From a virus: a stretch of DNA of 55,144 nucleotides. The stretch is taken from positions 1-55,144 of the IMG/VR virus record IMGVR_UViG_3300046660_000207; one strand, written 5' to 3'. How positions within the stretch are numbered: the stretch's first letter is position 1; each line of letters opens with the position of its first letter. Shown here one piece after another: positions 41,792 through 50,218 of this stretch. A program made the position numbers and the translations under genes. The notes under the pieces were generated by a model that was not told where the DNA came from, did not search any database, and saw only the letters and a program-made list of their open reading frames with translations.

Positions 41792-42003
41792 CACGGCTTC
41801 TCTCCTTCCTGCTTTCGGGAGGCGTTGCGGTTGGGAAGATAGTTCTCCAACATTTTATCCGCCTGCTCTGCGGGTATGGACCTCATGTCCGCCATGCACG
41901 CGACATCCCGACCTGGCCGGGATAGTGGCCTGTACTTTCCAATGGCGACTATTGCCCCGCATCGGTCGCAGATAAGAAGTTCGTTGATATTGTGTTTTAC
42001 CAT
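41791..42003 (-). CDS. hypothetical protein with one CxxC, 70 aa
   Basis: TAATG overlap with the upstream gene. LLICDRCGAIVAIGKYRP carries a single CxxC knuckle, so a zinc site would need a partner or a dimer. No other feature. Confidence 0.6.
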   Translation of the reverse strand: MVKHNINELLICDRCGAIVAIGKYRPLSRPGRDVACMADMRSIPAEQADKMLENYLPNRNASRKQEGEKP

Positions 42004-42347
42004 TAATCGAATTCCTGCTTTGTGGCGTCTGGCATATGAGGCGTGGATACCAGCGCCCTCGGGACGGGTGCTGGGTTTTGGCTGTATGGCATCATCGCCT
42101 TTTGAACGGCGGCCAATGCCTTCCTACGCACCGCCATGCCATGACCGTGGTCGAGGTTCGTCCACCCCATTTCCTGTATTTCGAGGACAACGGCCAAAAG
42201 GTCTGGCGCAGCAGAAATCAATCGGGCGTTAGCCTCGGTCGGGCCGTCGCTGGTCATGAAGCAGACGCGATTTACCGGGCTCGACCAAACATGAATGTTG
42301 TCTTTCGGGCCTTCATAGTGCCAAGGGCCGGGAGTGTGATCAGTCAT
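42003..42347 (-). CDS. conserved phage protein, 114 aa
   Basis: The pattern THTPGPWHYEG-like start (HTPGPWHYEG), a mid-strand region and EANARLISAAPDLLAVVLEI marks a small protein family found in very many phages. Its function is not known. ATGA overlap upstream. Confidence 0.72.
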   Translation of the reverse strand: MTDHTPGPWHYEGPKDNIHVWSSPVNRVCFMTSDGPTEANARLISAAPDLLAVVLEIQEMGWTNLDHGHGMAVRRKALAAVQKAMMPYSQNPAPVPRALVSTPHMPDATKQEFD

Positions 42348-42613
42348 GAGCGCGGATCCTTCACACCGAGGACTTCGCGGATTTCTTGCTTCGCGTGGGA
42401 GCGACCGAGGTCATAGACCTTGTCGAGGAAGCTTAAGAGCGTGTCCCGAGCATATATCCCCGCCTGGCTGTTATCGAATGACTGCTCGCCATAGCTATAG
42501 GCGCCAAGCGGCGTCACCTTGCACACAGTCCAATCTTCATCTGAAGAGGCGGCGCTGTTGCCCTTCCAGTAGCTGACGCGGCAAAATGGATAGCGTTGTG
42601 TGTGGTCACTCAT
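42344..42613 (-). CDS. hypothetical protein, 89 aa
   Basis: ATG 42613 overlaps the upstream gene by eight bases. The sequence is strand-rich at first and helical later (ARDTLLSFLDKVYDLGRSHA). No family is recognised. Confidence 0.6.
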   Translation of the reverse strand: MSDHTQRYPFCRVSYWKGNSAASSDEDWTVCKVTPLGAYSYGEQSFDNSQAGIYARDTLLSFLDKVYDLGRSHAKQEIREVLGVKDPRS

Positions 42614-42902
42614 CGGTCGAGCCCTCCGACGCTGCGAGGGCGGCGCGAATGTGCTTTTCCCAGTCTCTCTGAGCGAATGCTATTGCTTCGGCCTTATCGT
42701 CCATCGAGCCCGATAGAACGATGTCTCCGAAATACACCTCGAACCGGCCCTGAGAGCCCTTGAGTATGCGGTATGAGCCGAAGGGCGTAAGAGCGATGTC
42801 AATCACAAGGCCATAGGCATGGTGGAGCGCTGCAGGCTTCCATTCGAGCGGCTTGATCCCCCGCGAACTCGCTGCGGGTGGTGATTTTTGGGTGTCGCTC
42901 AT
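42606..42902 (-). CDS. conserved phage-type protein, 98 aa
   Basis: After a polar start, IKPLEWKP and the later GSYRILKGSQGRFEVYF and AEAIAFAQRDWEKHIRAALA follow a frequent small-phage-protein pattern. It overlaps both neighbours. Function is unknown. Confidence 0.65.
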   Translation of the reverse strand: MSDTQKSPPAASSRGIKPLEWKPAALHHAYGLVIDIALTPFGSYRILKGSQGRFEVYFGDIVLSGSMDDKAEAIAFAQRDWEKHIRAALAASEGSTDE

Positions 42903-43378
42903 ATCGAACTTTCCTCACCGACGATGTGAGTTGCATTGAAGCTATCGAGGTGCGGAACGTTGTCGGTGTCGCCGTGCTTGTCGAAATACCTTCGGGTTGC
43001 TCCCCGCTCATGGATGAGTATCTGGCCACCCGCGCGGACGGTGACCTCTGCGGATTTGGGCATTTCTCGAATGCACTTTTCTAAGCGCCGAAACCATCTG
43101 GCTTCGGCCATGCTCTTCCAGCGCTCTTCGTTGCGCCCGTTTTCCTTCTTCATGTCGATGTACAGATGCTTGTTGGCGCTGTTCGCCATGAAGGTGCACG
43201 GCGGGTGCCCGATCATCAGGTCCCATCCCAGATGCAGGACTGACTGAACCGGGGCCTCGATATGAAATGCCGGATCAGCTTCGGATGGCAGGATATCGCA
43301 GGACCAAGCGTCGTGCCCCAGAGCGCGGAAGGCATCCCGGACGCGGCCGGAATATTCGCAGGCGACGAGGACCCTCAT
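42899..43378 (-). CDS. cytosine-C5 methyltransferase-like protein, shortened
   Basis: The 159-aa protein begins like phage DNA cytosine methyltransferases: VLVACEYSGRVRDAFRALGH (AdoMet-binding motif I), SCDILPSE, and the PPC motif in LMIGHPPCTFMANS with the would-be catalytic Cys. From about residue 100 on, the usual ENPxxH and target-recognition parts are missing; the C-terminus is unrelated-looking and ends early. It is about 60 residues shorter than usual members. It may be inactive, or have a different task. Confidence 0.7.
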   Translation of the reverse strand: MRVLVACEYSGRVRDAFRALGHDAWSCDILPSEADPAFHIEAPVQSVLHLGWDLMIGHPPCTFMANSANKHLYIDMKKENGRNEERWKSMAEARWFRRLEKCIREMPKSAEVTVRAGGQILIHERGATRRYFDKHGDTDNVPHLDSFNATHIVGEESSI

Positions 43379-44049
43379 TCGTCGCCTCCCGATGGTACAT
43401 TTCCGGGGTGCAACGTGCTTTTATACCCATGATCGGTAACAACGTCGGAGCCATCGGGAATACCGAGTGCGCGCTCGATCGTGCTGGCGACGGACTCGAT
43501 GACGGCGCGCGCGAAGTGGACTTGCCCGAGTTCGTTCTCGGGGAAAGTTTCCGGTATCCACCTACGGATCATTGCTGCCGACCGGCGCAACTCCTCGATA
43601 TGGTCGGGCGAGATACCCACCACATGCTCCACGGGCGCTGTGTCTTGCACCTTTGGCGGTTGAAGGGCGGCGGAGAGGGCACGCCGGTTCCATGCGTCTA
43701 TGACAGATTGACGAGCTTCGTCTTGCGACGTTGCGGACCCCTTGACAAAAAACATGTCGACACAATCGCACTCGATAAACGACAGCCATTCCTCGTCGTC
43801 TGTCTCTCCTTCGATGGACCTGTCGCTTTCATGGGGCTCGACTATGCGTGGTGCACACCCGCAAAACGGGCAAGGCTTCAATTCCATCCCCTCCGTTACC
43901 GCGCTATCTGCTGTGGGGAGGGTGGAGCGGAGACGTTCGATCTCGCGAGCAGCCCACCATTCGCGTTCGTTCTTCGGGATGTTGGAATCCATGATCTGCC
44001 GTTCCAATTCGGCGGGTGGCGTAGCGGCGCATGCGCGGTCATCAGTCAT
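43375..44049 (-). CDS. Lar-like restriction-alleviation zinc ribbon protein
   Basis: The 224-aa protein starts at ATG 44049 (ATGA overlap). Residues 56-115 match the Lar family: ELKPCPFCGCAPRI with C60 and C63, a second pair at C94/C96 (IECDC), and the closing SQDEARQSVIDAWNRR. In Rac prophage, Lar weakens host restriction. A helical part of unknown role flanks the domain on each side. The activity here is inferred. Confidence 0.75.
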   Translation of the reverse strand: MTDDRACAATPPAELERQIMDSNIPKNEREWWAAREIERLRSTLPTADSAVTEGMELKPCPFCGCAPRIVEPHESDRSIEGETDDEEWLSFIECDCVDMFFVKGSATSQDEARQSVIDAWNRRALSAALQPPKVQDTAPVEHVVGISPDHIEELRRSAAMIRRWIPETFPENELGQVHFARAVIESVASTIERALGIPDGSDVVTDHGYKSTLHPGNVPSGGDE

Positions 44050-44465
44050 GGGGTTTCCTCGCTCTGTGTGGGAATGATGGTCTTGTCGAGCCAGCGTCTC
44101 ATGCGAGCAAAGCGCTGTTCGTCGGTCTCTTTCCAAGGGCCTGCCTCGTCATTGAGGTAGACAATCTCTTGTGCAAGCGGCTCAGCGATGCCAAACTTTC
44201 CAGCGACAGACGAATAATCTTCCGGGTCAATGACCGACATATCGACGCCGCGAGCTTTGCCAACCGCACCGATGGCGCAAACACTGCCCGCCACTTCCAA
44301 TTCCATCGCTACGAGTTTCTTCTCTGGCATCGCGTCAAGAGCATCCCGCATTTCAGCCAGGAAGGCTTGTCCGCGCTTCCCTCTGATCGAGCTCGTAACA
44401 GCGCCGCGCCAGCGGATGAGCGCCCACTGATCATCATAATCTTCGGAATATCCTGACCGGCTCAT
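44046..44465 (-). CDS. conserved phage protein, 139 aa
   Basis: ATGA overlaps join it to both neighbours. The start DYDDQWALIRWRGAVTSSIR, then GKRGQAFLAEMRDALDAMPE and ALGAVGKARG-like middle is a known pattern of an uncharacterised family found in many proteobacterial phages. Mostly helical. No function is known. Confidence 0.7.
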   Translation of the reverse strand: MSRSGYSEDYDDQWALIRWRGAVTSSIRGKRGQAFLAEMRDALDAMPEKKLVAMELEVAGSVCAIGAVGKARGVDMSVIDPEDYSSVAGKFGIAEPLAQEIVYLNDEAGPWKETDEQRFARMRRWLDKTIIPTQSEETP

Positions 44466-44800
44466 AGCGCGTCACCGCCGATCAGAGCGGAACGGATGCG
44501 GCGCTCGTAGTCGGATTGGGCGGCGTCCCTGCCGAGATCACCCTGCACGGGACCATGATTAATCCACCATGCCCCGTTACCCGCGACCTTGTAGACGCCA
44601 ACCACGGTCTCGGCGTAGCTTATTCCACAACGAACGGTCCACTCCAGCCCCTTCACTACCCCTGTATGGGGAAGAGCGAGGGCGGCAGCCATCTTCAGAG
44701 CCGCATTGTGCCAGAACGTCATTTGGCGCATCTCGCCGGGGAGCAGTGAATTGATATCGGCCGCGATTGACTTCGCTTCTTCGATCTGCGCCTCGGTCAT
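44462..44800 (-). CDS. hypothetical protein, 112 aa
   Basis: ATG 44800 overlaps the upstream gene (ATGA). The N-terminal half is helical. The middle has strands with Trp/Tyr (GNGAWWINHGP). The end is an alpha helix (AAQSDYERRIRSALIGG) shared by several small proteins in this operon. Confidence 0.62.
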   Translation of the reverse strand: MTEAQIEEAKSIAADINSLLPGEMRQMTFWHNAALKMAAALALPHTGVVKGLEWTVRCGISYAETVVGVYKVAGNGAWWINHGPVQGDLGRDAAQSDYERRIRSALIGGDAL

Positions 44801-45132
44801 GGCAAAGTCTCCTCGAATCTCTGGTGTTGAGGGCCGTCGATCTTGACCGCTCCGATGTTTTCGCAAGACAGCATTCGAATGCGCAGCGGGATGTTGTTGC
44901 CGACGCCAAGCTGATTCATCAGCCAGCCGACGCAGTGCGCCTCGTCTTCAACCGGATGTTCGTGGCAGGACATCGCAGGGACTGTTGACCGGAGATCGCC
45001 GGGCGTGGCTATCGTCGCGGTCAGCGCCCGATGCTGTGCCTCGCTGTATCCGTGCGGGATTTCATGCGGGTCAGTTCCGACTTTCCACGGGCACTTTTCG
45101 CACTGGCGTACCCTCTTGAGTTTGAAGGTCAT
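44797..45132 (-). CDS. DUF6283 family protein
   Basis: The start at ATG 45132 is chosen; the frame is open further but unlike protein. The 111-aa sequence has the DUF6283 pattern: RQCEKCPWKVGTDPHEIPHG, MSCHE, and CVGWLMNQLGVGNNIPLRI. Cys residues 10, 13 and others could bind zinc. The role is not known. Confidence 0.75.
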   Translation of the reverse strand: MTFKLKRVRQCEKCPWKVGTDPHEIPHGYSEAQHRALTATIATPGDLRSTVPAMSCHEHPVEDEAHCVGWLMNQLGVGNNIPLRIRMLSCENIGAVKIDGPQHQRFEETLP

Positions 45133-45539
45133 GGCTGGCGTTCCTCGTATAATTTCCGGTAGGCAAGTTGGGCCTTGGGCTCGCGGGCGGGCTTCTCGGA
45201 TTTGGGGAAAGGCGCGGAGCGGATCGACTGCTTCGGACGCTTCAAACCGTTGGCGCGGTCGTACCGGCGTTTCGCCTCGGCAATCTTGGCAACGTCGGAA
45301 TTTGTCTTCCCGGCCTCGCCGCGATGGCAGCATTCCATGCCGAGAAGCTGGCCTTCCGCGATGGTGATTTTCTTCTGCTTGTCCGCTTCCGGCCGCAGAC
45401 CTTCGGCAATGATGTGGTCGATCTCGTAAGGCTTGGCGCCAAGGACGAGGCTGCATCGCTCGCAGCAAATCTTGCCGTCGCGCTTCGACCGCTCTACGAT
45501 CTCTTCTCGCTGGTTGCGGGTGAAGTTGCGTCTGGACAT
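45129..45539 (-). CDS. HNH endonuclease-like protein
   Basis: The 136-aa protein shows an HNH fold: a CxxC pair (C26, C29), the core YEIDHIIAEGL (D41, H42), then LLGMECCHRG with further Cys/His, and TNSDVAKIAEAKRRYD. The C-terminus is basic and Pro-rich. In phages, HNH proteins may help packaging or act as nicking enzymes; this one sits in the early operon, so a packaging role is less likely. Confidence 0.78.
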   Translation of the reverse strand: MSRRNFTRNQREEIVERSKRDGKICCERCSLVLGAKPYEIDHIIAEGLRPEADKQKKITIAEGQLLGMECCHRGEAGKTNSDVAKIAEAKRRYDRANGLKRPKQSIRSAPFPKSEKPAREPKAQLAYRKLYEERQP

Positions 45540-45955
45540 CAAGCCGTCCTCTCATAAGCAAGAGTAAACGGAAGCCGATGTGAGATGACCCACATGTGGT
45601 ACATGTCGGCTTCATCGACCAATTCGGATTCAGGCGGCATGACCTGAATGGCGGTTGCTTCTGGTCCGCAGATTTCGTTCTTGATGCGCTGCATGTCCCG
45701 CCACGGCGGTTCCAACTGTGATATGGTGCGGATAGCAAGGTGAGTGACCTTGTTGCCGTTTTCATCGACAAACGGGCGGATCAGGACGGCATAAAGGTTG
45801 TTTCCCCATCCTTCCCTGATCTCCGATGGCCATGTGCCGTAGCGGCTACCGGGAATGCCACGAGGCAACGGGTTCTTGCGCCATTCTCCCCACTCGCCAC
45901 GAAGGCCGCGACGTTCAAATGATTTTGCAGCGAGGCGCTGTTGACGGTTTGACAT
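45539..45955 (-). CDS. DUF7694-like conserved phage protein
   Basis: TGATG overlaps on both sides set the start at 45955. The 138-aa protein carries a characteristic block: GNKVTHLAIRTISQLEPPWR, DMQRIKNEICGPEATAIQVM, then PPESELVDEADMYHMWV. This is a family of unknown role in phages of alphaproteobacteria. Family name from memory, not from a search. Confidence 0.72.
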   Translation of the reverse strand: MSNRQQRLAAKSFERRGLRGEWGEWRKNPLPRGIPGSRYGTWPSEIREGWGNNLYAVLIRPFVDENGNKVTHLAIRTISQLEPPWRDMQRIKNEICGPEATAIQVMPPESELVDEADMYHMWVISHRLPFTLAYERTA

Positions 45956-46155
45956 CACTTCACCTCCAGCCCAAGAGCAGCATGAATAACCCTGCGGTTC
46001 TGTGCTATGACTGGCTTGGTGTTCTTATGCTTTCGACGGAGCGCGGGGAGGACGTTATCCCGACGCTCTACGATGTCCGGCAAAGCACGGGCCAGACGGC
46101 GCTTTGCTCTCCATGCGTTCCATGAGTGGATGGCGATTAAGATGAGGCGGGTCAT
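45955..46155 (-). CDS. small basic protein, 66 aa
   Basis: ATG 46155 overlaps the ASCH-like gene stop (ATGA). The product is strongly basic and helical (SWNAWRAKRRLARALPDIVE), with few acidic residues. It may bind nucleic acid. The longer open frame upstream is a shadow. Confidence 0.55.
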   Translation of the reverse strand: MTRLILIAIHSWNAWRAKRRLARALPDIVERRDNVLPALRRKHKNTKPVIAQNRRVIHAALGLEVK

Positions 46156-46859
46156 GCTTCCCTCTCGATCTGGTCGATGTTGCCGCGATGGACGGTATAG
46201 GTGTAGGCGACCACCCACGGATTTTTCGCCGCGGCTCCTGCGCCGTTGATATGATCCCAAAGGGCGAAGTAGCTTTCGCGGGGATCGCCGTTCCATGTTG
46301 ACGCTATGCCGCTGATGCCATAGGTGGGAGCTACCCATTCCAGCCCTTCGGCAATAGCGTCTTCGCGGCTGATATCCTGAAGCCGTTCGACCTTCACGCC
46401 AGTGACGACCAACGTCAGGCGTGATGCCCAGCGGGGCATATGAATCGACGGGCGCCATGAAATCATTTCATCGCGGCGCAGTTGTTCAGGATCGGCCATA
46501 TAGGCAAACCGGCCGCATATTCTGGTCTCGGAAGGTTTGTTGAAAGCAGCAAGGCCAGTTGCCTTCCAGCTCTCGCGAACCCAGAAACGATCGCCTACAG
46601 CGGCCTTAAGTGGCACATACCATCCGCTGCGACCGGTCGGGTTGCGCTCTTGGTCCCACAGCCCAAGCGTAGAGTGAACGAACTCAACATGAGGCACGCT
46701 CTTGCCTTCAAGGATTTTCAGAGTGCCGGTTGTCTCGTATCCGTCAAGCTGAGGATACTTCGCGAAGGTCTTCGTGAGGTCGCGGCGCGTGTTAGTTTTG
46801 ATGTCCGCGAGATTGGCGCGGATCATCGCGCCGCTGAAAAGCATGGGACGGTCGCTCAT
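46152..46859 (-). CDS. ASCH-like domain protein
   Basis: The 235-aa protein follows a known phage pattern: PMLFSGAMIRANLADIKTNT, VGDRFWVRESWKA, RPSIHMPRWASRLTLVVTGV, then ISREDAIAEGL and a Trp-rich end. The first and third blocks are typical of ASCH-fold (RNA-binding-like) proteins. The ligand is unknown. Overlaps on both sides place it mid-operon. Confidence 0.75.
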   Translation of the reverse strand: MSDRPMLFSGAMIRANLADIKTNTRRDLTKTFAKYPQLDGYETTGTLKILEGKSVPHVEFVHSTLGLWDQERNPTGRSGWYVPLKAAVGDRFWVRESWKATGLAAFNKPSETRICGRFAYMADPEQLRRDEMISWRPSIHMPRWASRLTLVVTGVKVERLQDISREDAIAEGLEWVAPTYGISGIASTWNGDPRESYFALWDHINGAGAAAKNPWVVAYTYTVHRGNIDQIEREA

Positions 46860-47359
46860 GATGCCGCCCTCGCTGCAGTACGGTTGGAACCGACGAGCGC
46901 ATGGCACCAGTTCAAAACAGCCTCTTTGCTTTCCTCGAATGTCTTCTTGTCCATCGATCTCATATCCTGGCTAAGAGCGTGGTGAACCGTGACGATGCAG
47001 CCTTCGCGCTCGACAATCTGATAGGTGTCGTATGGCCGGACAGCCGCTTCCAGCCGCTCGGCTTCTTCCTCGGTCTTGCAAAAATGATGGGTTGTTGATC
47101 GGTAGCCGGTACGAATGAGGGCATGCTTGCGAAAATGATCCTCGCTCGGCATTGCCTCGGTCATGTATTCCGGCAGGCTTTCGAACAGGTCGTGCAACTC
47201 GGCAAAATAGTGGCTGTGGCTCGCAAGGCTCCGCTGGTGGACCTCGTCCATGACGTAGCCCTGACCAACGACGAAACGCTGATCGCATTTCGAAGCCCAG
47301 AATTTGTTGGCGGGCTCGAAAGCATCGCCGTTCCAGATGAGGTTGATCGGGCTCGCCAT
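46856..47359 (-). CDS. conserved phage protein, 167 aa
   Basis: The sequence INLIWNGDAFEPANKFWA, HSHYFAELHDLFESLPE, HFRKHALIRTGYRS and MDKKTFEESKEAVLNW fits a family often found next to phage recombination genes. Its role is not known. It sits beside the YqaJ exonuclease. Confidence 0.72.
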   Translation of the reverse strand: MASPINLIWNGDAFEPANKFWASKCDQRFVVGQGYVMDEVHQRSLASHSHYFAELHDLFESLPEYMTEAMPSEDHFRKHALIRTGYRSTTHHFCKTEEEAERLEAAVRPYDTYQIVEREGCIVTVHHALSQDMRSMDKKTFEESKEAVLNWCHALVGSNRTAARAAS

Positions 47360-47362
47360 GGA

Positions 47363-48034
47363 TCAGCCCGCCATCATCGGATGCTGGCGAATAGCATCAA
47401 TATCTTTTTGGGTTGCGGCAGGGCGCGCGCCGTATTGCCGAATCTTTTCGACAATCCCGGCAAGTTCCTCGTTGAACTGCTTCACAGACGCCGCGAGTGA
47501 AACGATATAGGCGCTGTCTCGATACTCTCGCTTCACGAAAAGAGGCATTTTCGGCCAGTAGATAACGATATCGATCCACTCGCGTTCTGCTACCCAGAGC
47601 GCACCTTGGCATTGAGCTTTGTGCTCCGGCGGGAAGGCATCGCGCATCAGGCTTTTGATAAGCAGGCGAGGGAGTTTCGACTTAGCTTCAAACATCCCGT
47701 TAGCGCCGATCAGGCCATCCGGGCTTGCGCCTTTATCGCCGTTACGGATGAACCCGGTTCGCTGGATTTCAGCGTCGGTGATGAAGGAGTACATCTCGCG
47801 TGCTTTCGGCTCGTGGATGTGACCGCGCTCCATGTGTGCGTTCGAATAGCTCTCGGTCGGCTCGCCAGTTATAATTTCGCCGGCAAGGTCGTAGAGATAG
47901 TCTTCGCGGGTCTTGCTCTCCCCGCCGCCACGACCGGAAGCCATGACGGTGTGGAATTTTGACGCCGTTGGGATTCCTGCTCTGCAGGCGTACCATTCAG
48001 GCGAATTCTGTTCGCAGTCGAAAATCTGGATCAT
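47363..48034 (-). CDS. YqaJ-type recombination exonuclease
   Basis: The 223-aa protein has the lambda-exonuclease-like signature: SPEWYACRAGIPTASKF near the start, a Glu in GHIHEPKARE, and the catalytic series GASPDGLIGANGMFEAKSK with D106, E116 and K118. It would chew double-stranded ends 5' to 3' and pass single strands to the ERF protein encoded just upstream. ATG 48034 overlaps that gene's stop. Confidence 0.87.
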   Translation of the reverse strand: MIQIFDCEQNSPEWYACRAGIPTASKFHTVMASGRGGGESKTREDYLYDLAGEIITGEPTESYSNAHMERGHIHEPKAREMYSFITDAEIQRTGFIRNGDKGASPDGLIGANGMFEAKSKLPRLLIKSLMRDAFPPEHKAQCQGALWVAEREWIDIVIYWPKMPLFVKREYRDSAYIVSLAASVKQFNEELAGIVEKIRQYGARPAATQKDIDAIRQHPMMAG

Positions 48035-48831
48035 CAGCCGCGCCTCTCATCGAAGCGGCGCTTGAGCATGCTCATAGCGCTGTCAAAATCACCAACCGGC
48101 ATGTCGGAAAGTCGTTTGATGTTTCCCATCGAACATACGCGGGCTTCGTCCGCCTCAGCGGCTTCGATCATTTCACGAAGCTCGATAAGCTGGTCTTCAG
48201 AGATGGTATCGACCGCAGGCTTGGACTGGTTGCCGTCGCCGTCATCCATGAACGCGAGATCAAGGGCGCTGGCCTTGAGATAGCGCCTGGCATAGGTCTG
48301 CGTGCTACCCTTGGCTTGGATAGGTGTCTTGTTGACCTTGCCGCCGGAGCCGGTTGCGTCAAGCGGGAAATCGTCTTCGTAGACCTTCTCATGACCTCCC
48401 GCGTGACCGAGCGTCAAACGCATGCGGATATGGCCGGGAAGATCGCAAGGGATCGGCGCCGACGTGGTGGAGAAGCCGTGCTTCGTCAGAATAGGAGTGA
48501 CGACGCGTTCGATGTCGGCAAGGTCGGCGTACTTCACCTTGGTGTGCTCGTTGTCGTTGGTCCGAAAGATAGGGCCAATTTCCGACTGGACGGCAGAGAA
48601 GGCAGCAAGCCATTCCCGTCGCGCCGCGTCTTCGCGGTCTTCACGCTCGATCCGTCGTAACTCGGCCCGTTCATCGGCGCGGACCTTCACGATGGCGGCG
48701 AATTTATCAGCATCCAGCTTGTCGTTGCTGGCGAGGCGCTCGATTACCCCAAGGAGGCCGTCAGAATGGATTTCGTTGTCATGGTAGGGAGCAACCCGCG
48801 TGTCGTGCTCAACTGTCGCGATATGGTTCAT
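48034..48831 (-). CDS. ERF-family single-strand annealing protein
   Basis: ATG 48831 with GAGG upstream is preferred over GTG 48837. The 265-aa protein has a helical start and then the ERF core: FSAVQSEIGPIFRTNDNEHT, KYADLADIERVVTPILTKHG, and STQTYARRYLKASALDLAF. It anneals complementary strands during phage recombination and circularisation. It is paired with the YqaJ exonuclease. Confidence 0.87.
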   Translation of the reverse strand: MNHIATVEHDTRVAPYHDNEIHSDGLLGVIERLASNDKLDADKFAAIVKVRADERAELRRIEREDREDAARREWLAAFSAVQSEIGPIFRTNDNEHTKVKYADLADIERVVTPILTKHGFSTTSAPIPCDLPGHIRMRLTLGHAGGHEKVYEDDFPLDATGSGGKVNKTPIQAKGSTQTYARRYLKASALDLAFMDDGDGNQSKPAVDTISEDQLIELREMIEAAEADEARVCSMGNIKRLSDMPVGDFDSAMSMLKRRFDERRG

Positions 48832-48833
48832 GG

Positions 48834-50048
48834 TCACATCCTCACGGTGCAGTGCGGTATTTGCCCAGCAATCAGGGCTTCCGCGATGGCTTCGGGGGTG
48901 GCGCGTCCCGACATGGTGCGCAGCGCGTCGGCAATGTCGGTCGCAATCTTGGTGCGGTGTGCGGTGTCGGCTTCCCGTTTTGCACGGGCTTCCTCATCCG
49001 CCTTGCGAGCGGCTTCGATCTTGTCGCGTTCGGCCTGTGCGGCTTCTTCGACTTCGCGCTTGTGGCGTGCTTCGTCTTCGACCTTTTTCTTTGCTGCCGC
49101 ATCTTTGGCGTCTGCCTCAGCCTGTGCGGCCGCTGCCTTGCGGTCTTCTTCCGCTTTGGCGGCATTTGCCGCTTCCTGCTGCTGCATCGCCAAAGTGACG
49201 TTGCGCAGGGCGGTGGTCCGAAGGATGTGCAGTTCTTCGGCATATGCGCCAAGCTCATCGATCAACGGCGGGAGCTTGCGATCAAGTTCGTAGATCAGAA
49301 TGCCGTAGGGCTGAGGATCACCGCCGATGAAACCCTTTTGGACTTCATCAATGTACTGCCGAGCCTTGACAGCACGTTCGCGCAACTTGGCGGCGGCTTC
49401 CTCAGTCTCGCGGCGCTGGCGGTCCTCTTCCTCCTTCGCGGCCTTGAGAGCGCGAAGCTCTTCCAATTCGCGGGCGTCGGTTTCGCGCTTCTCGGCTACG
49501 GCTAGATTCTGGCGAAGAGCGGCCACGGCGCGCCCCTTAGCAAAGGTCGCTTCCTCCTGGTATTCCTGCCAATCGTCACCGATCTCGGTGGCTTCGATCT
49601 CTGCGAGCACCGCGCTAATCTGTTCGGAAGAACAAAGCGCGTCGGCCCGACCGGCGTCCAAAGTCAAAAGCCGATCCTTCAGGGCTTCGACACGAGCTTC
49701 TTCAGCATCTTCCCAATCGTCTACGGGCTTGCGAACGCTGGCCTGAAGCTTTTCAAGGCGGTCCTTGATCTTGTTCCGGGTGTCATTGACGTTGCCAATA
49801 TTTTTGCGCCACTCTTCAGTCAGGCTCTTGCCCTGGTTGTCGAGCGTGGTTTTGGTACGGGCAATCTTGTGGGCGAGGGACTTGATTTCATCCCGCCCCT
49901 TTTTCGTTGACGTGTCCGGTTTGTGTTCTTCGACCTTCTTCAGGATCGCGTCATATAGCTTGTCGAATTCGGCCTCGTCCGTGAACGTCGCGACGTTCGG
50001 AACCGATGGCAGGCTGATAATCAGGTCGGTTGCAACTTCCGTCGCCAT
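48834..50048 (-). CDS. long coiled-coil protein of the recombination group
   Basis: I choose ATG 50048 (AAGGAG at the right distance; ATG 50054 also in frame). The 404-aa product is nearly all charged helix. Residues 1-190 resemble helical phage proteins near ERF genes. Residues 270-370 are a run of Ala/Glu/Lys coiled coil. No enzyme motif. It may organise the recombination complex. The low-complexity part also makes long shadow frames on the other strand. Confidence 0.7.
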   Translation of the reverse strand: MATEVATDLIISLPSVPNVATFTDEAEFDKLYDAILKKVEEHKPDTSTKKGRDEIKSLAHKIARTKTTLDNQGKSLTEEWRKNIGNVNDTRNKIKDRLEKLQASVRKPVDDWEDAEEARVEALKDRLLTLDAGRADALCSSEQISAVLAEIEATEIGDDWQEYQEEATFAKGRAVAALRQNLAVAEKRETDARELEELRALKAAKEEEDRQRRETEEAAAKLRERAVKARQYIDEVQKGFIGGDPQPYGILIYELDRKLPPLIDELGAYAEELHILRTTALRNVTLAMQQQEAANAAKAEEDRKAAAAQAEADAKDAAAKKKVEDEARHKREVEEAAQAERDKIEAARKADEEARAKREADTAHRTKIATDIADALRTMSGRATPEAIAEALIAGQIPHCTVRM

Positions 50049-50065
50049 GTTCATTTCTCCTTGGT

Positions 50066-50218
50066 TTAGATCTGGCCTGCGAACAGCAAGCCGTAAAAGA
50101 CGGTGGCGAGCACGATCAGCAGAAGGGTGAACTGCTTCCAGCAGTAGCCGCGGGCTTCGCTCAAGAGCCGCGACGGATTATTGTGGCCGATGACAGTCGG
50201 GAGGCGGATCGGGGTCAT
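50066..50218 (-). CDS. small membrane protein, 50 aa
   Basis: ATG 50218 overlaps the upstream gene (ATGA). A polar N-terminus (PTVIGHNNPSRLLSEARG) is followed by one C-terminal membrane segment (FTLLLIVLATVFYGLLFAG). Function is unknown. Confidence 0.6.
   Translation of the reverse strand: MTPIRLPTVIGHNNPSRLLSEARGYCWKQFTLLLIVLATVFYGLLFAGQI

Noticed and set aside
45168-45557. Plus-strand frame opposite the HNH gene
   Set aside because: The HNH motifs on the minus strand and the overlapping operon structure decide for the minus strand.
48852-49505. Plus-strand frame of 217 codons rich in Cys/Phe/Leu
   Set aside because: Antisense of the Ala/Glu/Lys coiled-coil gene; composition is typical of a shadow frame and it has no operon context.
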